Assembly: GCA_029067255.1 (NCBI GenBank)
Contig: JAIEEW010000153.1
Location: 1-8,943, forward strand
Source: Clostridia bacterium
GTDB lineage: Bacteria > Bacillota > Clostridia > Christensenellales > UBA3700
Reading direction: 5' to 3'
Length of the DNA: 8,943 bases
The notes under the pieces were generated by a model that was not told the DNA's origin, did not search any database, and worked only from the letters and a program-made list of their open reading frames with translations. The position numbers were made by a program, and so were the translations under genes. Positions 5,889 to 8,943 of the stretch are shown here, piece by piece; position 1 is the first letter of the stretch, and each line of letters opens with the position of its first letter.

Positions 5889-7970
5889 ATGATAGAAAGA
5901 AAAATTTTTACGACCACAATTGGCGGAAGAGAAGTAAGTATCGAAACCGGCGCGTATTGTGGACTCAGCAACGGTAGTTGTATCGTAAGATGCGGGGATA
6001 CCGCGGTTATGGTCAACGTTACTATGGCGAAAACTCCCAGAGACGGAATAGACTTTTTCCCGCTTGGAGTAGATTACGAGGAAAAGATGTACGCTGTGGG
6101 CAAGATTCCGGGGGGATTCAAGAAGCGCGAAGGACGCGCAAGCGACAAGGCTATTTTGACGTCGAGACTTATCGACAGACCGCTTCGTCCGCTTTTCCCG
6201 AAAGGCTTTTTCAACGACGTTGCGGTAGTCGCTACCGCGTTGTCGGTAGATCCCAACATACCGCCTGAAGTTTATGCAATGATAGGAAGTTCGGTTGCTT
6301 TGAGCATTTCCGATATTCCGTTTGCAGGACCGACGGGTTCGGTTATCGTAGGTTACGTTGACGGACAGTACGTTATAAATCCGGATACGGAGCAGAGAGA
6401 AAAATCAAAACTTCATCTTTCGCTTAGCGGAACGAAAGAAGCGATTCTTATGGTTGAAGCGGGCGCTAACGAACTTACCGAAGACGAAATGATCGGCGCG
6501 ATTTTGTTCGGACATGAAGAAATCAAAAAGATAGTTTCGTTTATCGACGGTATTCAGGCTCAGATAGGCAAAGAGAAAGTAGTTCCTGAACTTTATCATC
6601 CCGCTACTGAGATCGAAGAAGCGGTCAAAGCGTACGCGGACAAGAAGATGGACGACGTTCTTGACAACTTCAACAGACAAGACAGAGATAAAGCGGAAGA
6701 CGCGCTTGATAAAGACGTATTTGCGCATTTTGCAGAACAATTCCCTGATGGAAAGAAAGATATTGCAGAAACTCTCTACGCTATGAAGAAAGCGAAGGTA
6801 AGAGCGAAGATTTTGGATAAGGGCATCAGACCCGATGGAAGAAGTCTTGAAGAAATCAGACCTATTTGGTGCGAACACGGAGTTTTGCCGAGAGTTCACG
6901 GAAGCGGCGTATTCACGAGAGGACAAACTCAGGTTATGACGATCTGTACGCTCGGAAGCCTTTCTGAAGTTCAGAAACTCGAAGGACTTGACGACGAAGT
7001 TTGCAAGAGATATATTCACCATTACAATATGCCGCCGTACAGCACGGGCGAGGCTAAACCGCTCAAAAGTCCGGGCAGAAGAGAAATCGGACACGGCGCT
7101 TTGGCAGAAAGAGCGTTGGAACCTATGCTTCCGTCAGTTGAAGCGTTCCCGTACGCTATCCGTACGGTAAGCGAAGTTATTTCTTCCAACGGTTCTACGT
7201 CGCAGGCTTCCGTTTGCGGTTCGACTTTGGCTCTTATGGACGCGGGCGTTCCTATCAAAAAACCTGTTGCCGGTGTTGCTATGGGACTTATCAGCAACGA
7301 AGACAAGTCAAAAATCTCCGTACTTACGGATATTCAAGGACTTGAAGACTTCTTTGGCGATATGGACTTTAAGGTTGCAGGTACTAAGGACGGTATTACC
7401 GCTATCCAAATGGATATAAAGATCAAGGGCATCAACGAAGAGATTTTGAGAAAGGCGCTTGCTCAGGCTAAGAAAGGTAGATTGTTTATTCTCGACAAAA
7501 TGCTTGAAGTATTGCCTGAAACGAATAAATCTTTGTCCAAATTTGCTCCGAAGATCGTATCTTTCAGCATAGATCCGAATAAGATCAAAGACGTTATCGG
7601 CAGCGGCGGAAAGGTTATCAACAAGATTATAGACGAAACGGGCGTTAAAATCGATATCGACGATTTCGGCAACGTACTCGTATCCGGCGTAGACGAGAAT
7701 ATGAACGCTAAGGCTAAGAAGATCATAGATTTGATAGTCAACGATCCCGAAGTAGGAGAAGAATTCGAAGGCACCGTAGTAAGAATCATGAACTTTGGCG
7801 CGTTTGTTGAAATCGCTCCCGGTAAGGACGCAATGATTCACATTTCCAAACTCAAAAAAGAAAGAGTGGAGAAAGTTGAAGACGTAGTCAATATCGGCGA
7901 CAGAGTAAAAGTAAAGGTAACGGATATTACTGATAAAGGCGTTGCTTTAAGACTTTTGGAAGTTTTGTAA
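5889..7970 (+). CDS. pnp: Polyribonucleotide nucleotidyltransferase (PNPase)
   Basis: PNPase degrades RNA 3'-to-5' by phosphorolysis, releasing nucleoside diphosphates, and can also add tails in reverse. It works as a trimer in mRNA turnover, in many bacteria within a degradosome. The 693 residues follow the standard order: a first RNase PH-like domain (about 1–145, with PGGFKKREGR at 74–83 and RPLRPLFPKGF at 97–107), a helical linker (about 235–310), and a second, catalytic RNase PH-like domain. The latter has GIRPDGRSLEEIRP at 312–325, SSNGSTSQASVCGS around 432–445, and GLEDFFGDMDFKVAG at 484–498 with catalytic D487 and D493. A KH domain with GSGG at 571–574 and an S1 domain from about 623 to the end complete it. 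Length, catalytic residues and RNA-binding domains are all intact. GGAGG at 5875–5879 is nine bases before the ATG. It follows rpsO in the widely conserved rpsO–pnp arrangement and ends before a strong terminator. Confidence 0.98.
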   Translation: MIERKIFTTTIGGREVSIETGAYCGLSNGSCIVRCGDTAVMVNVTMAKTPRDGIDFFPLGVDYEEKMYAVGKIPGGFKKREGRASDKAILTSRLIDRPLRPLFPKGFFNDVAVVATALSVDPNIPPEVYAMIGSSVALSISDIPFAGPTGSVIVGYVDGQYVINPDTEQREKSKLHLSLSGTKEAILMVEAGANELTEDEMIGAILFGHEEIKKIVSFIDGIQAQIGKEKVVPELYHPATEIEEAVKAYADKKMDDVLDNFNRQDRDKAEDALDKDVFAHFAEQFPDGKKDIAETLYAMKKAKVRAKILDKGIRPDGRSLEEIRPIWCEHGVLPRVHGSGVFTRGQTQVMTICTLGSLSEVQKLEGLDDEVCKRYIHHYNMPPYSTGEAKPLKSPGRREIGHGALAERALEPMLPSVEAFPYAIRTVSEVISSNGSTSQASVCGSTLALMDAGVPIKKPVAGVAMGLISNEDKSKISVLTDIQGLEDFFGDMDFKVAGTKDGITAIQMDIKIKGINEEILRKALAQAKKGRLFILDKMLEVLPETNKSLSKFAPKIVSFSIDPNKIKDVIGSGGKVINKIIDETGVKIDIDDFGNVLVSGVDENMNAKAKKIIDLIVNDPEVGEEFEGTVVRIMNFGAFVEIAPGKDAMIHISKLKKERVEKVEDVVNIGDRVKVKVTDITDKGVALRLLEVL

Positions 7971-7993
7971 TTTTCAATAAACTAAATACTGCG

Positions 7994-8023
7994 AAGGAAG
8001 CGGCGAAGCGTCGCTTCCTTTTT
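7994..8023 (+). terminator. Rho-independent terminator after pnp
   Basis: AAGGAAGCG (7994–8002) pairs perfectly with CGCTTCCTT (8012–8020). Three further pairs including one G·U extend it to 12 bp around an AAG loop, and a T-run (8019–8023) follows. It starts 23 bases after the pnp stop, separating pnp from the next gene. Confidence 0.92.
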
Positions 8024-8048
8024 GTATCGCATAGCAAACCTACAAGTA

Positions 8049-8078
8049 TTGACAATGATAAAGTAAAAGTAATATAAT
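8049..8078 (+). promoter_or_regulatory. Consensus sigma-A type promoter for the LRR gene
   Basis: TTGACA (8049–8054) and TATAAT (8073–8078), both exact consensus boxes, are separated by 18 bases of AT-rich sequence. Transcription should start near 8085, leaving a short leader of about 30 bases to the ATG. There is no obvious operator repeat around it, so the gene may be constitutively expressed at a good level. Confidence 0.85.
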
Positions 8079-8115
8079 TATATAAATAGATAGCAGTCAG
8101 GGAGAATGGCATTTT

Positions 8116-8928
8116 ATGTTTTTTGAAGACGAAGAGTTTTCTGATAAAAATAGCGAAGTTGCTTTGAATATCGACAATGAAGAGTGGCTTATATGCGACG
8201 GAGTGTTGGAAAAATACAGAAATAAAAAAATAGAAGAAGTTAGAGTCCCAAACGGCGTAACAAGCATAAATACTTACGCGATCATGACGGATTATTCCAT
8301 TAAATCTATATATTTGCCCAAATCAGTAAAACGATTGGAGTCGACAGGTATAGCAGAGTGCGATAATCTGACAAAAGTTGTTATAGAAAATCCTGATATA
8401 GAGATCATGGAATGGGGGGTGTCTTTTAACGAATCGCTTAAAGAAGTATATATCGGCGGAAAAAGAATTGACGGCATAGTCGCTACGAGATATAGCGACG
8501 GCGCAAAATGTTTTGAAAGATATTTGGGCGAAGGGGAAGAGATAGTCATTGAAGAAGGCGTCAAGCAGATAAATAACAACGCTTTTGAAAATTGTATGTC
8601 GTTGACGAAAATTATTCTGCCCGATACTGTCGATACTATATGCGACTATGCGTTTTACTGTTGTGAGAATTTGCAGGAATTGCGTATTTCCGAAAACGTG
8701 GAAAAAATCGGGGAAAATGCTTTTTATAGATGCTTCAACTTAAAAGAATTAAAAGTACCGCAAAGCGTAGAAGAAATTGGAGATTCCGCGTTTTCTGAAT
8801 GGACGGAAAATCAAACTTTGTATGTGCCTAGCAAATTTGAATCCAAAGCAAAAGGACTGTTTAAGAGACTTTTAAAAGTAAAAGGTAAGTGGCAAAATGA
8901 TTGTAACGCTCAAATAATATATTATTAA
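8116..8928 (+). CDS. BspA-type leucine-rich repeat protein, no signal peptide
   Basis: The 270-residue product contains LRR_5/BspA-type repeats with an exact 23-residue period: units begin at 42, 65 and 88, with a partial one at 111. After a 32-residue step, units begin at 143, 166, 189 and 212, and an incomplete unit starts at 235. Typical repeats read 'hxhPxxVxxIxxxAFxxCxxLxx'. A cap-like segment (GVLEKYRNKKIEEVRVPNGV, 29–48) recurs in similar form at about 132–149 (CFERYLGEGEEIVIEEGV), which suggests two tandem modules. There is no signal peptide, membrane segment, sorting motif or fused catalytic domain, and the N-terminus is acidic (MFFEDEEFSD), so it is probably cytosolic; most well-known BspA proteins are surface-exposed. 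Nine cysteines also fit a reducing interior. GGGAG at 8100–8104 is 11 bases before the ATG, with a consensus promoter just upstream. Such repeats usually bind proteins; the partner and role are unknown. Confidence 0.85.
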   Translation: MFFEDEEFSDKNSEVALNIDNEEWLICDGVLEKYRNKKIEEVRVPNGVTSINTYAIMTDYSIKSIYLPKSVKRLESTGIAECDNLTKVVIENPDIEIMEWGVSFNESLKEVYIGGKRIDGIVATRYSDGAKCFERYLGEGEEIVIEEGVKQINNNAFENCMSLTKIILPDTVDTICDYAFYCCENLQELRISENVEKIGENAFYRCFNLKELKVPQSVEEIGDSAFSEWTENQTLYVPSKFESKAKGLFKRLLKVKGKWQNDCNAQIIYY

Positions 8929-8943
8929 AAAACAAATTGATAT

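Noticed and set aside
5978..6268. 96-codon + strand frame within pnp
   Set aside because: It is fully inside pnp in another frame, has an arginine-rich shadow-like composition and no ribosome binding site.

Overview
The window reads as ordinary chromosomal DNA from a low-to-moderate GC Gram-positive bacterium, most likely an anaerobic member of the Clostridia. The signs are strong purine-rich ribosome binding sites, a single long-form bifunctional Rel enzyme, the order recJ–rel–dtd–metallo-hydrolase–hemZ (a Firmicutes-style cluster), a Firmicutes-type RecJ C-terminal domain and a BspA-type leucine-rich repeat protein. The class is an inference from gene content; no rRNA or other taxonomic marker is present. 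Every gene I accept is on the + strand.

Region 1 (1–5245) is a tightly packed run that looks like one operon. It holds the 3' end of recJ, then rel (ppGpp synthetase/hydrolase, GTG start one base after the recJ stop), dtd (ATGA overlap with rel), a small glyoxalase II-like metallo-beta-lactamase-fold hydrolase, and the radical-SAM gene hemZ. The products cover DNA end processing and repair, the stringent response, removal of D-amino acids from tRNA, a thioester or detoxification-type hydrolase and tetrapyrrole metabolism. They share transcription and translational coupling rather than a single pathway.

Region 2 (5246–5479) is a 234-base gap without a convincing gene. It contains nested inverted repeats, a plausible promoter, and an rpsO leader in which I can draw a compact H-type pseudoknot. 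Such a structure could be a ribosomal protein S15 autoregulatory site.

Region 3 (5480–8023) is the conserved rpsO–pnp pair. rpsO ends in a clear intrinsic terminator. A bulged GC-capped hairpin lies in the pnp leader, and pnp ends in a strong 12-bp terminator. The layout (S15 gene, terminator, leader hairpin, PNPase gene) parallels the E. coli rpsO–pnp region, where RNase III and PNPase act on the pnp leader.

Region 4 (8024–8943) has a promoter with consensus −35 and −10 boxes, driving a single gene for a 270-residue, apparently intracellular leucine-rich repeat protein. Its two modules look like a duplication. Its function is unknown, and it is the only clearly accessory-type gene here.

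I found no mobile element with a transposase, CRISPR array, tRNA or rRNA, and no strong candidate for a wholly new multi-gene system. The most worthwhile leads are RNA-level: the rpsO leader pseudoknot, the nested repeats before it and the pnp leader hairpin. The duplicated LRR protein comes next.
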